This document shows, one piece after another, positions 22,748-36,580 of a DNA stretch of 64,000 nt. Below the pieces are notes generated by a model. That model saw only the letters and a program-made list of their open reading frames with translations, had not been told where the DNA came from and ran no database searches. Positions within the stretch are counted from its first letter, which is position 1. Each line of letters starts with the position of its first letter. The stretch is from Allium sativum (taxonomy: Eukaryota; Streptophyta; Magnoliopsida; Asparagales; Amaryllidaceae): positions 146,004,197-146,068,196 of the forward strand of contig CM060924.1 of assembly GCA_030737875.1 (NCBI GenBank), given 5' to 3'. Position numbers and translations under genes: made by a program.

Positions 22748-24652
22748 TGAGACGACCCGATTTCCCGTTCTCACGGAAACAAGGTTATCTTTTGGAATAT
22801 AACACAGAAACATATAATAGCAGAACAGAATTAAATAAATACACCAGAATGAACAACAAAATATACTGGATAAAAGTAATCATCAGAGTTACACAGTATA
22901 CAGGATCTTACTTAGTACAAACAGTTCAGCTATACATAAATGTCTACAGCGGAAATAAACAAAATATGTACAATAGGAGCTGAACAGCATAAAAAGAAAT
23001 AAATGATAGAATCCATCTTCAGCTCCAGCTATCCAGAAAGAACCTGCTAAACCTGAATACAAGGCTGCCCGTGTAGAAAAAGGGGCACCCGAGTTTGAGA
23101 GTGAAACAAACTACGAGTCAGTCATGGGACTGGTATGAGAAATCCACTCAACACATATATAATTGGCTAATCACAGGACCACGCCACTTTCGTGGAACGG
23201 GTTTACTCCATTGGATTGCCAGTGCTTTAAAACAAATCTTTCTTTTAAACATCGCTATGCTTTTTATAAAAATGAAGCCGTTATAAGACTTAGTTCCCAT
23301 CACACAATGCAACGCAAACCGGAGGATAGAGTTTTTCCTTATAATGGCCAAAATATGATTGGTACGAATAAAACAAAGGCATTTGATATTATTTCTAGTG
23401 TTTATATGTTTTGAAAACAATTTCAAATCATAACTATCAATCATAGACGGCATGGGTACCATATATCATGTCGCCATATATATATACAATCAAAACCGCA
23501 CGATGTCGTATTTGGAAATTGGATTTCCGTCATGAACCAAGGCAAAAGATAGTCCTTACCGAATTCGAGACTGCCTAGCCCGAGCCTCAGGCAAGTACTC
23601 TGTCAAGCCTTAGGATCGTCAGGGCCGGTCCACCGATGTGGATTAAAATGCCTGAACCATACGTTTCCCCGCCCTTTGGGGCGTAAACGAGCCAACGAAT
23701 GACTCCATCGGACCCGGATCGTCCGATCAAACCGAGGCGCCTCGCAACAGCAACAACCACATAAGTCAAACTCGTCAGGGCGTGTAAAACCACTGACGCC
23801 ACTTTTAGCTAGGAGGAAACGCAGGCCCTCCCTGAGGTCCTTTCTCCCGTTTCTGGTTCATACCGGGGTGTGAGGCTCGCGAATTCACGTTATACACAAA
23901 GCTACGCCACACAGGCGGTGCTTTGATCATCACCACAAGACTTTGCTTTTCAACAGAAGCCCTGATCACTGCATCTTAGCATGCCACACAGGCAATTCAC
24001 GCCATGCGATTGATGTCCATCGATATACAACCTCTGAGCTCGTACGTCTCAGAGAAGGGCGTTAAGCAAAAGAATAAATTCTCCGCCGCCAAACAGATGT
24101 ATATTTAACAGAGATCAATCAACACAGAATAAAATCCAATGTCGGACACACAGTCCATTTATAAGTCCGTTCTGGGTCTGAACGAAACCGGAGGCACTAA
24201 ATACCTCGCAAACCCTTCGATCAACATGTACGCCTGAACGATCACCACTCATTATCCATATTTCGGGATGCCTCCCAATCAGGACCTCGGTTACCATCCA
24301 AACGAGGTGAAGATCTCCGGTCTTCGACCATCGTCTTCATCTTCGAATTTCAATCGTCGGTCGATTATTCGAAATGAGAATTAACTCGGCCTTTTCAAAT
24401 AATTCACGTATATTTAGAATTTCAAATCAGTTTGTTTCAATGGTTAAATTATTCGACAACACCAATATTGTTCTTTAATGTAATTTTCACACCAAACACA
24501 TTCAACCATCAAAAGCCACATAAATCAAGCAAATTCAGTTTATTTCCATTCCATATCGTTTCCAATATTTTATAACGATTTATCGCTATTTTTATTTATT
24601 TTAAAATAGCCATTTTATTCAAAACGACGCTTCGGGCCATACAGCGGCCGTG

Positions 24653-25140
24653 GCGCTGTTTTTCTTCAGATTTGATTTACACATATCTGAAAATCTAACC
24701 GTTGGATCTTCACAAAATTTACATCATTAGAAAGGCCTTTTCAAAACGAACCCAACGGTTCCAATTTCGGGAAAATCCGACGGTCGGATCTCCCGGTACA
24801 ATCGTTTGAAATTTCGATTTCAAAATACGAACTGCAGCGTCGTTATTCGATTAAATATAATTATATCTATATATATAAATAAATATAATCGTTTCTGGCG
24901 CTGTTTTTCTTCAGATTTGAATTAAACATTCCATACTATCCAACCATTGGATTTTTACAAGGTTGGTGCCGTTGGAAAGATTATTCCAAGGCGAACCCGA
25001 CGGTTGAGGTTTCGGGAAAATCCAATGGTCGGATTTCCCGCACTAGTCGTTTGAAATCACGGTTTCAAAATACGAACTGCACGGCCTCGTTTCGTTTTAA
25101 TTTTATTTATATTTATATATTTATATAAATATAGTTCATT
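24653..25140. repeat. Diverged ~245-bp tandem duplication in F
   Basis: The block starting GGCGCTGTTTTTCTTCAG occurs at about 24653 and again at about 24898. Each copy contains the AACCGTT-type palindrome and a TCGGAT motif and ends in CGAACTGCA before AT-rich DNA. E and G have a single copy of this block. Confidence 0.8.
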
Positions 25141-25164
25141 CAATGATTTCAATATCGTTTTCAC

Positions 25165-25530
25165 TTCAAAAATTTTCCTAACACCTTAAATTTTGGAAAA
25201 ATTTCGCCATAACCTCCCCTGCACCGGGAGCATCGGGAAATCGCAAATAGCGTCCCGGTCCTTCTAATCTCAAAAAGAAAAAGAAAAAGCCAAGCGGCTA
25301 GCCAACAGGCTCAAAATCATCACCCAAACAAATCAGTAAATGTGTACCTATTTGTCGGGCACAAAATTTTATTCCTCTTCTCTAGCCCCTTTGCTATAAC
25401 CTGTTCAATGAATATTGCATGTACATATATATACAGTTCTTATCATTTATCAATTTCTATTCGACTTCATATTTGATTTCTATTTGGTTTAAAAACACCA
25501 TTCATTCTAATGTTACATAAATAGGTGCAA
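25165..25530. other. Internal-region-like segment within the F LTR
   Basis: From CTAACACCTTAAATTTTGG through CCATAACCTCCCCTGCACCG, CCAAGCGGCTAG and TGTACCTATTTGTCGGGCA it matches the E and G internal regions (22708-22747 plus 28323-28560, and 39360-39660). LTRs of E and G have nothing like it at this place. Confidence 0.75.
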
Positions 25531-25699
25531 ATCATTTCATTAGCTAATTAATGAATATTTCAACTCATATATGTTTATTTTGAACAAGTGGCTATTTTTA
25601 ACACTTCACATTTCAACGATTTATGCATACAATAAAAATGTGATTTTTATTGTAAAACGATTCATTTCAAAACACTATTTTTCTATATAGTTCATATAG

Positions 25700-26215
25700 G
25701 TGACAAAATAGGATTTTTATCATAAAACAATTTATTTCAAAATATGAATACCATTCAACACATGAATTTCTAATCAACGAATGAATATCAATTCAACACA
25801 TGAATGTTTCTATAGTTCTTATATATAGATAAAAATGTGATTTTTATTATCGAACAATTTATTTCAAAATATGAATACCATTCAACACATGAATTTCTAA
25901 ACAACGAATGAATATCAATTCAACCCATGAATGTTTTCAATAGTTTCTATATATAGATAAAAATGTGATTTTTATTATCGAACAATTTATTTCAAAATAT
26001 GAATACCATTCAACACATGAATTTCTAAACAACGAATGAATATCAATTCAACACATGAATGCTTTCAATAGTTTTTATATATAGATAAAAATGTGATTTT
26101 TATTATCGAACAATTTATTTCAAAATATGAATACCATTCAACACATGAATTTCTAAACAACGAATGAATATCAATTCAACACATGAATGTTTTCTATACA
26201 ATGAATAAATATAGT
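25700..26215 (+). repeat. 128-bp tandem repeat in F
   Basis: The word AAAAATGTGA recurs at 25831, 25959 and 26087, exactly 128 bp apart. About four units, the first diverged, each holding ATTCAACACATGAAT palindromes and an AAAAATNNNATTTTT hairpin. Confidence 0.9.
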
Positions 26216-26259
26216 TTAAGCATATGGAAATAATTCAAACACACAAATATTATTCAAAA

Positions 26260-26569
26260 TTTCGGCAGCATAACGGCAGGGTAGTTAAACCGGCACCGTC
26301 CCTAGTACGGCTCCTCGCTCTACCTTAAAACCTCGCGGTTTTTGACAATGGGGATCATGCATCTAGTTCGCACGCAGGCGGCATGTATATATTTATTTCA
26401 TTTCCGCAAACTAATCCTAAGTGGTTTCAACCAAATATTTCACAACCACAAACGGGTATTTTTCAACCACAATCAACCAATATCCATCACAAACAATCCC
26501 AAACAATCATTCAATTTTCACAACAATTTCAACCAATAAATATCGTCCATGGTTTGTGGACGAGGGGGA

Positions 26570-26601
<32 letters not shown>

Positions 26602-27125
26602 CAATTTATATATAGCTATTCACTTTCATTTCACACATATATAATATATTTTAAATCAGAAATCTCACCAATAGCTATCCAGTACCACGACTCTTCCTTT
26701 ATAGAAATCTTCACCTTTTGTCGCTTTCGCCCGTATTCTCTACACATGTAAAAATCGAATTTTTACTATGTTATTCAATATATAAAAATATGATTTTTAC
26801 TTTTTAAAGTTCAGTTTTTATTTCCTTTTAAAAAATCAGGTTTTAAAATTCTTTTAAAAGAAATCAGTTTTTACTTTCTTTACAAAAAAATCAGTTTAAA
26901 AATTCCTTTATAAAAATCTGTTTTTACTTTCAAAACTTTCAGTTTTAAACTTTTTTTAAAAATTTCAGTTTTAAACTTTTAAAAATTCAGTTTTTATTTT
27001 TAACAATTCAGTTTTATACTTCTATTTAACATCAGTTTTAAAATCTAAAAAAAAAAAATCAGTTTAAAATTCTATTTAAAATCAGTTTTTAAAATCTAAA
27101 AAAAAAATCAAATAACAAAGCAAAA
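26260..27125. other. F LTR middle part without genes
   Basis: A moderately GC-rich stretch unique to F (26260-26360) is followed by the family's GGTTTGTGGACGAGG block (about 26550), a TA microsatellite (26571-26600) and an AT-rich TCAGTTTTTA microrepeat block (26750-27115). Confidence 0.6.
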
Positions 27126-27129
27126 GAAA

Positions 27130-27345
27130 CTTACAGAGGGAGGGGGGGTCTCGCAGATCGTCGGAGGCTTCGAGGCGGAGTTGGGCTTCGAGGTGGCGGC
27201 TTGGGTCTGGTGGCGTTGCGATGGGTTCGAGGTGGAGGCGGGGTCTTCGGGGTTTCGTGCGATCTGGGGAGGAGGGGAGCTGGACGGAGGAGTGGGGCGT
27301 CGCGAGGGGTTCGTCAGCGTCGAGACGAGGGGGGCGGCGGCTCGA
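27130..27345. other. G-rich island in F LTR
   Basis: Counterpart of 21300-21560, followed by a T run of about 20 and an ATTTTT-rich stretch. Confidence 0.6.
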
Positions 27346-28327
27346 TAAGTTAGGGTTCTTCTTTTTTTTTTTTTTTTTTCGTTGCTGAATAATGAAACGG
27401 GGGGGCCAGGAAGAAGAATAAAGGGAGGGAGGAGTATTTATTTTTATTTTTATTTTATTATTTAATTATTAAATTTCGCAAAAAGGTTGACTTTTATCCA
27501 CGACCTCGAAACGAGGCCCACCGCCTGTCGTCCATAGCGTTTTACCCCCATTCTAAACACAATGGGATATGTATCGCAAGCTGATTTGATCGTTGCAATC
27601 AGTTTCCTTTTGAATTTTCACTTAAATCACTATATTGAATTTTAAACGCGCATTTCAAATTACCGGGGTCACATACTAACTAGAAAAATTCCAGAAAAAT
27701 ATTTTCTAGCTTCGTATTGACGATACGGTGCTAACAAAACTAGTTTCGTCAAATTCTGAGACCGTTTGAAAAATGGCCAATTTCCAGTCGATTAAAATCA
27801 ACGGAAACTGATCAAACGCGTTTTCCTTTGCCACGCTCACATATTGATTCGAAAAATTATGAAATTTGAAACCTAACAATAACTTGACACTACGGATCTA
27901 ACAAAAGTGGTTTCGTCGAAATCCGAGGTCATTTGCAAAATGTCCATTTTTAAGGGCCTGAATTCCATAGCGACTATTCAGAATTTTCAACTGGACATAT
28001 CTTTTGATTCCCGCTATCAAATTTCGATTGGTTGGATTCGTTAGAAAGATGTTCACTAACAGATTTAAATATTTTTGGTTTCACTAAAATCCGGATTGTT
28101 TTTCACCCGGTATATTCAATTGAAGTTTGAAATCGAATTATCGAACTACCGCGCCATTTTCAATTCTATATATAATTATAATTAATTATATTCGTTTTCA
28201 AATGTCGATTCAAACTCAGTTTTCATCGCCATTATTTAAAATATTTATTTTAAATATTTAAAATCCATTATTTTAGCCAATTTAAAAATTTTAAATTGGT
28301 TCAGATTTTCTGGGTCGTTACACCTCC

Positions 28328-29158
28328 CCTGCACCAGGAGCTTCGGGATATTTCAAATTGCCTCCCATGGCCCTCACCAATCCAAAAAGAAACAGCCAAG
28401 CGGCTCATAAAATCATCCAAACCCAATAAATTTGTAAACATGTACCTATTTGTCGGGCAAACAATTTTATTCTTCTGCTCTAGCCTCCTTGCTATGACCT
28501 GTTCAATGTAAGTACATGTATAAGCATGCAAATGCGACTGATTTTCAATACAACTCACTATTTGGTTCAATTTGGCATAAATGGTTAAAAATATCAAACC
28601 AATAATCAAACAACACAACCATCAATCAATTAATAAATTAACATTTCAAATTCATAATTTTGATATATATACAAAAAATCATGTTTTTGGTGCCAAATCA
28701 CAACAATAAACTTATCTAATTTTGGTTCTCACACCAGTCTAATAGAAATATATAGATATCACACCTTTCGAAACTCGAACACAAATACTGATAATGCGGC
28801 CGCATTACCAGAATTATCTCCGGGCGACTAGAGTGTGATTCTATATCTATCTAATATATTAAAACTTCGAATATACGTTCATGACGTGTATATGCAAAAT
28901 CTTTATATACTCAATTGTCCAAATTCAATACAAACAAAATATTCAAATACATATAAAATGATTTAAAGTTCAAAACAAAATTTGTTTTCGTTTTTATTTT
29001 TAAAAATATACTCTTCACACTCGTTCTAGGATACTACTGATCCCATCTATAACGAGTTATTCTTATTGGATATTTCTAATCCAACCTTTGATGAATTCTT
29101 TCGTTTGGTTCTAATGTGTCTTGTTCTCGAGCTCTGTAAACCAAAACTCTGATACCAC
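28328..29158 (-). mobile_element. E internal region, PBS-side part
   Basis: Continues the internal region after F and matches 39400-40239 of G. The longest open stretch (28618-28301, minus) crosses into F, has no recognisable domain and is not conserved as a frame. I judge it non-coding. Confidence 0.8.
29147..29157 (-). promoter_or_regulatory. Primer-binding site of E (initiator tRNA-Met)
   Basis: Reads TGGTATCAGAG on the minus strand, one base from the 5' LTR. Identical to the sites of G, SIRE and the Tekay-like element. Confidence 0.9.
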
Positions 29159-32100
29159 TGTAGTAGCCCGTGACTTCCCCGGCAGGGAAAGAACGAATTG
29201 CTTTGAGAACAACACACATCGGAACGCAAACAGAAGAACATCTCATTGTTTATTACAACAATTCCATCATAATACAAGAATTTACAGAGTATGAATAAAT
29301 ATTACACATTTACTAAATATCAGAGATTACAATAAATTACATAGTAGCGGAAAAATAATACAACATACAACAGAAAGGAATACACGGATACAGAGCTTTC
29401 TGAGTATCGTTCCAGCTATAAACCAGGATCCTGTGAATATAAATCTGCAAAACCAAAACTACTAGCTGCCCGTGTGGAAAATAGGGGCACCCAAAGTTTA
29501 GGTTAAAACAATAAACTCCAGGTCAGTCAAGTGACTGGTGTGAGAACTAAAACAGTTTTAATCTTTATTTTTAAAGTTAGGTAAATCAAGGGACCACGCC
29601 GTATAACACAGAACGGGTTTCCTCCCAAGAATACCAGTGCATAAAACAACAACGCAATGCTAAATAAAGAAAAATGAAGCTATTATAAGACCCAGGTCCC
29701 ATCACACAATGCAACGCAAGCCAGAGGATAGGGTTTTACCTTATAATAGCCAAAGAATGCTTGATACGCTAAATTTCATCTTTTATTATTACTATAAGTG
29801 AAGAAAACAACTTCAATCATATGTATCAATCATAGACGGCATAAGTGTCCCATACCACTATGTCGCCATACTAGGCTCTACAAATAAAACCGAAATGTCA
29901 TGTATTGGAAATTGAATTCCATCATGAGTCGAGGCAAGGGGCAAGCTCCTCTCCATTCGAGACACTCTAGCAAATGTCTCAGGACCACACACAGCGATCC
30001 TTGGATCCTCCAAGGCCGGTCCTCTCTTACTTTTGAGGATTAATAATTCCTGAACACACGTTTCCGGTCCTATAGGACCTATAATCGAGGCGCCTCGCAT
30101 CCAACAACCACACAGGTAAAAATAATATAAATGTCAGGGCTGGTAGGTCACTGACATCACCCATAGCTAGAAAGAAACGTCGTGCACTCCTTGGGTCCTT
30201 ACCCGTTTTTGACTCATACCGATGTGTGAGGCTCACAAATTAACGCTATACACAAAGCTATGCCATATAGGCCGTGCTTTGATCATCAAACACAAGACTT
30301 TTCTTTTCAACAAAAGCCTTGATCATTTGCCACTTAGCCATGCCACACGGGAAATTCGTGCCATGCGATTGATATCCGTCAATATATAACCTCTAAGCTC
30401 GTACGTCTCAGAGAAGGGCGTTAAGCAAGAGAATAAATTATACATCGCCAAACATATATATATTTAATAGAAATCAATCACACAGAATAAAATCCAATGT
30501 CAGACACATGGTCCATTTACAAGTTCGTTTTGGGTCTGAACGAAACCGGAGGAACCTTATTCCTCACATATCCATCGATCTCCAAGTACGTCTGGACGAT
30601 CACCAACTGATTCCCTCCTCTTGGGTGTACATCCCAATCAAGATCATCGATAATCATCCAAACGATGTGAAGACCTATGGTCTTCAACCACCGTCTTCAT
30701 CTTCGAATTATCATTGAATCGATTATTGAGAATGGGTATAAACCCGACCTTTCTGAATAACCCGCGTATATAATAAACAAGTGTTACACAAACACAACAT
30801 ACGCCTCGTTCTAATTCGGAGTTTTCTTTAATTCAAATATTCACATTCTTAGGGAAAGGTTCCCATTAATTTTATCAAAGATTAAGTCTTCTAAATTTAT
30901 TCTTTAATCTTCCTTTGGATATCATTTCAAACCATGTTAAGGTTTTCAAAACTAGTCGGGATTAGCGAACCACACCGAAGTAATTATTTATTTTGTTTCC
31001 CAATCCCAACCTATTCATCCCATGGAGCAAAACTGGTAATACTCCATATCTAACACCACGGTGTTATCGGTAAATATTAATTACAATTTCACGTTCAAAT
31101 CTAATTAAAAATTTAACTATCACTTCGAAGCAAAACTGGTGATACTCCATTCTCGATCGCTTTAATCTAATTAAAGATTCATTAAAACTCCACTTAGTTT
31201 TAATCTTCCCAAAAATCAATACCCTGTCTTTAACTGGGTTAAAGAACCAATGTCACCTAAAACATGGTTCATGATAAACTCAAAATCACTTTCCATCATT
31301 AATCGGGTTAAAGAACAAGTGTTGTTCAAAACACCGCTCACGATAAACCCCAAAAACCAATTTAAATTCAATTCCAATTAAATACTAATTAACTGGGCAA
31401 TTTCACTAAATCTTAATTAAAAGATTTATTCTTTTCTAAACTGGGTTCAGGAACAGCATTATTTAAGACACCATTCACGACGAACCCAAAATCCCATTTG
31501 ATATTAAATACAAGGCTCTGAATAGAAAATATATCGGCATATATTCAATATCAAATTCTAAAACCAACAAATATCGTATTGGAAATAACGATATAAATAT
31601 TTCTTTCAAATTTCCACAACCATATCTGTATAATCACGAAATCCCACATCGAAGTATTCCGAAGATAATTTCGATTTAAATCCATTCCAATTTGTATATT
31701 GGAAATTCTGATTATTTTCAAAACCATTTCAAATCCAATTCAAAACTAGTTCATTACGATAAAAATATATTTTATCCCTTTCAAATGTGAAATTTTTCAT
31801 CCTAATTCTTTCCAATTCATATATTATGATTTTACACAAATTATAAATATTTTTAATAATTTTATCAAGGCCCGTACAGTCGGTTTTCAATAACGGCCAC
31901 TGAACTGCACTTACAACGACTTTTTCCAAATTTGATTTGGACATAATTCCAAATCTAACCGTTAGATTTCAAATTTCTAACATTCATTGGAAAGCTATTT
32001 TCGATATGAACCCAACGGTTCCGGTTTTAGGAGAATCCGATTGTCAGATCTCCCATAACGTCAATTCGAAGTCAATGGTCGAAATTCACGAACTGTCGCG

Positions 32101-33180
32101 GCGCGGCGTGTTCTATTCAGGTCATTTAATATATATAATATATATTATACATATATTATCGATTTCATTTCTAAACGTATTTTATAAATCGTTTTAAATT
32201 CGTTTTCAATACAATTTCAACTTCATATCCAATTTTAAATCAAAATTGAATATTTCATATCATTAATATTTAAATGATAATATTTTCATAATATTATTTT
32301 GAAATCACTTCCTTTTCTATATTCATTATAAAAACGAATATAATCGATATAAATATCGTTCGCATCAAAATGGCGCATATCTAATCAACACGGCTTTATA
32401 TATTTCAATAACTTCGTTATTCTATTCAACAAATGAATATTTTCTTCAACACATGAATATATACTTTATTCAACACATGAATATTTATTCATTCTTACTT
32501 ACAATAAAAATGTTAATTTTATTGTATAAATATTTTATTCAACACATGAATAGTTTCAACACATGAATAGTTTCAACACATGAATATTCTTAACACATGA
32601 GTATCGTCAACACATGGCTATTTATTCTTTTCAACACATGAATCTTTATTTTATAATATTCTTTATTTTCCAAATTAGAATGAGGCCCAATCAAATACCA
32701 TATAATGTTAATTATATGGATTCCATACAACACATGTATATAATAGCAACGATAAATAATCAACCATCATCCAAAGTGCACCACACAACTGCATAAGCAT
32801 TAAACATAAATAATTAAAGCTTACACAGTCTGTTAACCTATCGATTGATATACAACTAAACAATTGGGATTAGTGTACGCCAAATATCATCCCAACACCC
32901 GTGTGGGGTTTCAAATCAACAAACAAAGATTTTTATTTGTGCAGTAGGGCGATGTGTAAAATTTATCGTCCCAATTAATATCCTTCAAATGGGTGTACAT
33001 AAACAAATCGTGTAATTTGTAAATGAATATTTATTTATTCATATACACGTTAAAAATTATATTTTTAACTATAAAATATTTTTAACTATATAAATATTTT
33101 ATTTCATTCCACATCACACAATCAATTTTCACAACAACATACAATCAAACATACAAGCTGTCCATGGTCTGTGGACGACG
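29159..33180 (-). mobile_element. 5' LTR of E, first segment (left of insertion G)
   Basis: Collinear with 16528-20535 of the 3' LTR at about 94% by eye. It contains the same blocks, including the palindrome trio at 31951 and the stem-loop block near 31022-31490. Interrupted at 33180 by G; resumes at 45507. Confidence 0.92.
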
Positions 33181-34916
33181 TGTAAAGACCCGTAACTTCC
33201 CAAGTAAAGAATGCCCGGATACTTAGAGACCAACATACAAAAGAACGCAGACGAAAGAATGTTTCATTGTTTATTACAACAATTCCATCAAAATACAAGA
33301 ATATACAGAGTATAAACAAATAAAATACATTCGATAAATATCAGAGATTACAATACATTACATAGTAGCGGAAAATAATACAATACACAACTAGAAGTAA
33401 TACAGGGATACAGAGCTTTCCGAGTATCGTTCCAGCTATAAATCAGGATCCTGTGAATATAAATCTGCAAAACAAAAACTACTAGCTACCCGTGCGGAAA
33501 ATGAGGGCACCCAGAGTTTAGGTTAAAACAATAAACTACAGGTCAGTCATGGGACTGGTGTGAGAACTAAAACAGTCATTAGTATTTATTTTAAAGTTAG
33601 GTAAATCAAGGGACCACGCCGTATAACACGGAATGGGTTTCCTCCCAAGGATACCAGTGCATAAAACAAACAGCGCAATGCTAAATAAAGAAAAATGAAG
33701 CTATTATAAGTCCCAGGTCCCATCACACAATGCAACGCAAGCCAGAGGATAGGATTTTACCTTATAATAGCCAAAGAATGCTTGATACGCTAAATTTCAT
33801 GTTTTATTATTACTATAAGTGTATAATGTCAAAACAATTTCAATTATAAGTATCAATCATAGACGGCATAAGTGCCCCATCCCACTATGTCGCCATACTA
33901 CGCTCTATAATCAAAACTGCAAAGTCATGTATTGGAAGTTGGATTTCCATTTGTGAACCGAGGAAAAAGATAGTCCTTACCGATTCGAGACTATCTAGCC
34001 CGAGTCTCAGGAACAAAACGCATCATCCCTTGGATCGTCAGGGTCGGTCCATCAATGTGGTTTAAAATGCCTGAACATTGCGTTTCCCCGCCCTTTGGGG
34101 CGTAAATGAGCCAAATGACTCCATCGGCTCCACACAGTCACCGATATATCTGAGGCGCCCCGCAACAGCAACAACCACATAAGTCAAACTCGTCAGGGCA
34201 TGTAAAACCACTGACGCCACTTCTAACTAGAAGGAAACACATGCCCTCCCTGAAGTCCTCCCCCATTTCTAGTTCATAACCGGGGTGTGAGGCTCGCGAA
34301 TCAACGATACACAAAGCTGTGCCACACAGGCTATGCTTTGATCATCAACCACAAGACTTTGCTTTTCAACAGAAGCCTTGATCATTTGCATCTTAGCATG
34401 CCACACAGGCAAACCACTCCATGCAACCGATATCCACCAATCACACAGAATGATATCCAATGTCAGACACACAGTCCATTTACAAGTATATTCTGGGTCT
34501 GAACGAAACCGGAGGCACCTAGTACCCCGCATATCCATCGATCTCCAAGTACGTCTAGACGATCGCTAACTGATTCCATCCTCTTGGGTGTACGGCCCAA
34601 TCAAGATCATCAGTAATCACCCAAACGACGTGAATACCTCCGGTCTTCGACCACCGTCTTCATCCTCGACACCACGTCGAATCAGTTATTCAGAATGGGA
34701 TAAACCATTAATTACATACGCCTCATTCCAATTCAGAATATTCTTTTATTCAAATATTCTTATACTTTGGGAAAGGTTCCCATTAATTTTATCAAAGATA
34801 AATTATTTAAATTTATTCTTTAATATTCTTTGAATATCAATTCAAACTAGTCGGGATTAGCGAATCACACCGAAGTAATCATTTATTTTATTTCCCAATC
34901 CCAACCTATTCATCCC

Positions 34917-35243
34917 ATGAAGTAAAACTAGTCATACTTCATATCTAACACCACGGTGTTATCGGTAAGTTCAATTACCATTTCACGTTCAAATCTAATT
35001 AAAGATTTAACTATCGCCTGGAGCAAAACTGGTGATACTCCGTTCTCGACCATTTCAATCTAATTAAAGATTCATTAAAACCCCACTTAGTTTTAATCTT
35101 CACAGAAATCAATATCCTGTCTTTAACTGGGTTAAGGAACTAATGTCCTTTGAAACACGGTTCACGATAAACCCAGAATCACATTCCATTAATTATCGGG
35201 TTAAAGAACAAGTGTTATTTAAAACACCGTTCATGATAAACCC
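34917..35243. other. Stem-loops in G 3' LTR
   Basis: ATGAAG (34917-34922) pairs with CTTCAT (34937-34942) around a 14-base loop. A triple nested stem at 35198-35243 pairs GGGTT with AACCC, GAAC (35206) with GTTC (35229), and GTGTT (35212) with AACAC (35223), all perfect. The other LTR of G keeps both at 41834-41859 and 42115-42160. Confidence 0.8.
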
Positions 35244-36218
35244 AAAAATCAATTCAAATTCAATTCCAATTAAATCCCATTTAATTGGTACACTTCATTA
35301 AATCTAAATAAAAAGATTTAATCTTTTTCTCAACTAGGTTTAAGAACAGTGTTGATGAAGACACCATTCACAACAAACCCAAATCACATTTGATATTACA
35401 TACAAGGCTCTGAATAGAAAATATATCGGCTTATATTCAATATCAAATTCTATGACCAACAAATATCGTATCGGAAATAACGATATAAATATCTTTGAAA
35501 TTTCCATAATGATATCTGTATAATCATGAAACCCAACATCGAAATATTCCAAAGATAATTTCGATTCAAATCCACTCCAATTCAATTATTGGAAATTCTG
35601 GTTACTTTTAAAACCATTTTCAGATTCAATTTATTTATTTAAAAATATATAAATTATTATTCTAGTTCAAAACTAGTTCATTTCGATAAAAATCTATTTT
35701 TATCTTTTTAAATAGGGAGTTTTTCATCCCAATTCTTCACAAATCATTTCTTATGATTTTACACAAATTATTACTATTTTTAATAATTTTATCAAGGCCC
35801 GTACAGTCGATTTCCAACAACAGCCATCGAACTGCAATTACAACGACCTTTTCCAAATTTGATTTGGACATAATTCCAAATCCAACCGTTAGATTTCTAA
35901 TTTCTCACATTCGTTAGAAAGCTCTTTTTGATACGAACCCAACGGTTCTAGTTTTAGGAGAATCCGGCGGTCGGATCTCCCGCAATATCCATTCGAAGTC
36001 AATGGTCGAAATTCGCTAACTACCGCAGCGCTGCGCTTTCTATTCAGGCCATTATATATATATAATATAAATATATTATATATTTCGTCGATTTCCTTTT
36101 AAAACGTATTTTATAAATCGTTTAAATTCGTTTTCAAAATGATTTCTACTTCCTTTTCAAATTCAAATCAAAATTGAATTTTCCAATATAAATTCGTTTC
36201 AAATTCACTTCAAATCGA

Positions 36219-36580
36219 TTTCAATTCAATTTGAATTTCAAATCGTTTCAATTTAATTCGAATTTCAAATCATTTCAATTTAGTTTGAATTTCAAATCAT
36301 TTCAATTTAATTCGAATTTCAATTCTTTCCAATTTAATTCGAATTTCAAATCATTTCAATTTAATTCGAATTTCAAATCATTTCAATTTAATTCGAATTT
36401 CAATTCTTTTCAATTTAATTCGAATTTCAATTCTTTTCAATTTAATTCGAATTTCAAATCATTTCAATTTAATTCGAATTTCAAATCATTTCAATTTAAT
36501 TCGAATTTCAAATCATTTCAATTTAATTCGAATTTCAAACCATTTCAATTTAATTTGAATTTCAAATCATTTCAAAATAT
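36219..36580 (+). repeat. 27-bp minisatellite in G 3' LTR, about 13 units
   Basis: Unit TTTAATTCGAATTTCAAATC plus about seven bases, containing the palindrome AATTCGAATT. The period is a multiple of three, so it gives a spurious 119-residue ORF of nine-residue repeats. Confidence 0.93.

Larger units (their letters stand above)
22748..28322 (-). mobile_element. F: solo LTR (5575 bp) inside E internal region
   Basis: Runs from TGAGACGACCCG to GGGTCGTTACA with a perfect 5-bp duplication CCTCC (22743-22747 and 28323-28327). It has no primer site and no second LTR, so it is a solo LTR of a diverged member of the E family. It shares the CTGCCC/GGGCA and GTCAGTCATG motifs near 23064 and 23117, the conserved segment 27510-28000 and a G-rich island. 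It lacks E's stem-loop block. It contains a duplicated block and a segment like E's internal region. No gene found. Confidence 0.88.

Noticed and set aside
22748..28322. F as a complete element with truncated LTRs around the internal-like segment
   Set aside because: There is no polypurine tract, primer site or LTR end next to 25165-25530, and LTR-type blocks resume after it; a solo LTR with a captured segment fits better.
28301..28618. 105-residue minus-strand ORF at the F/E junction
   Set aside because: It crosses an insertion boundary and is not conserved in the equivalent part of G (39400-39660).
29147..29157. tRNA gene fragments (CTCTGATACCA at 29147, 40228, 53246)
   Set aside because: Only the last 11 or so bases match tRNA-Met and each abuts an LTR, so these are primer-binding sites.
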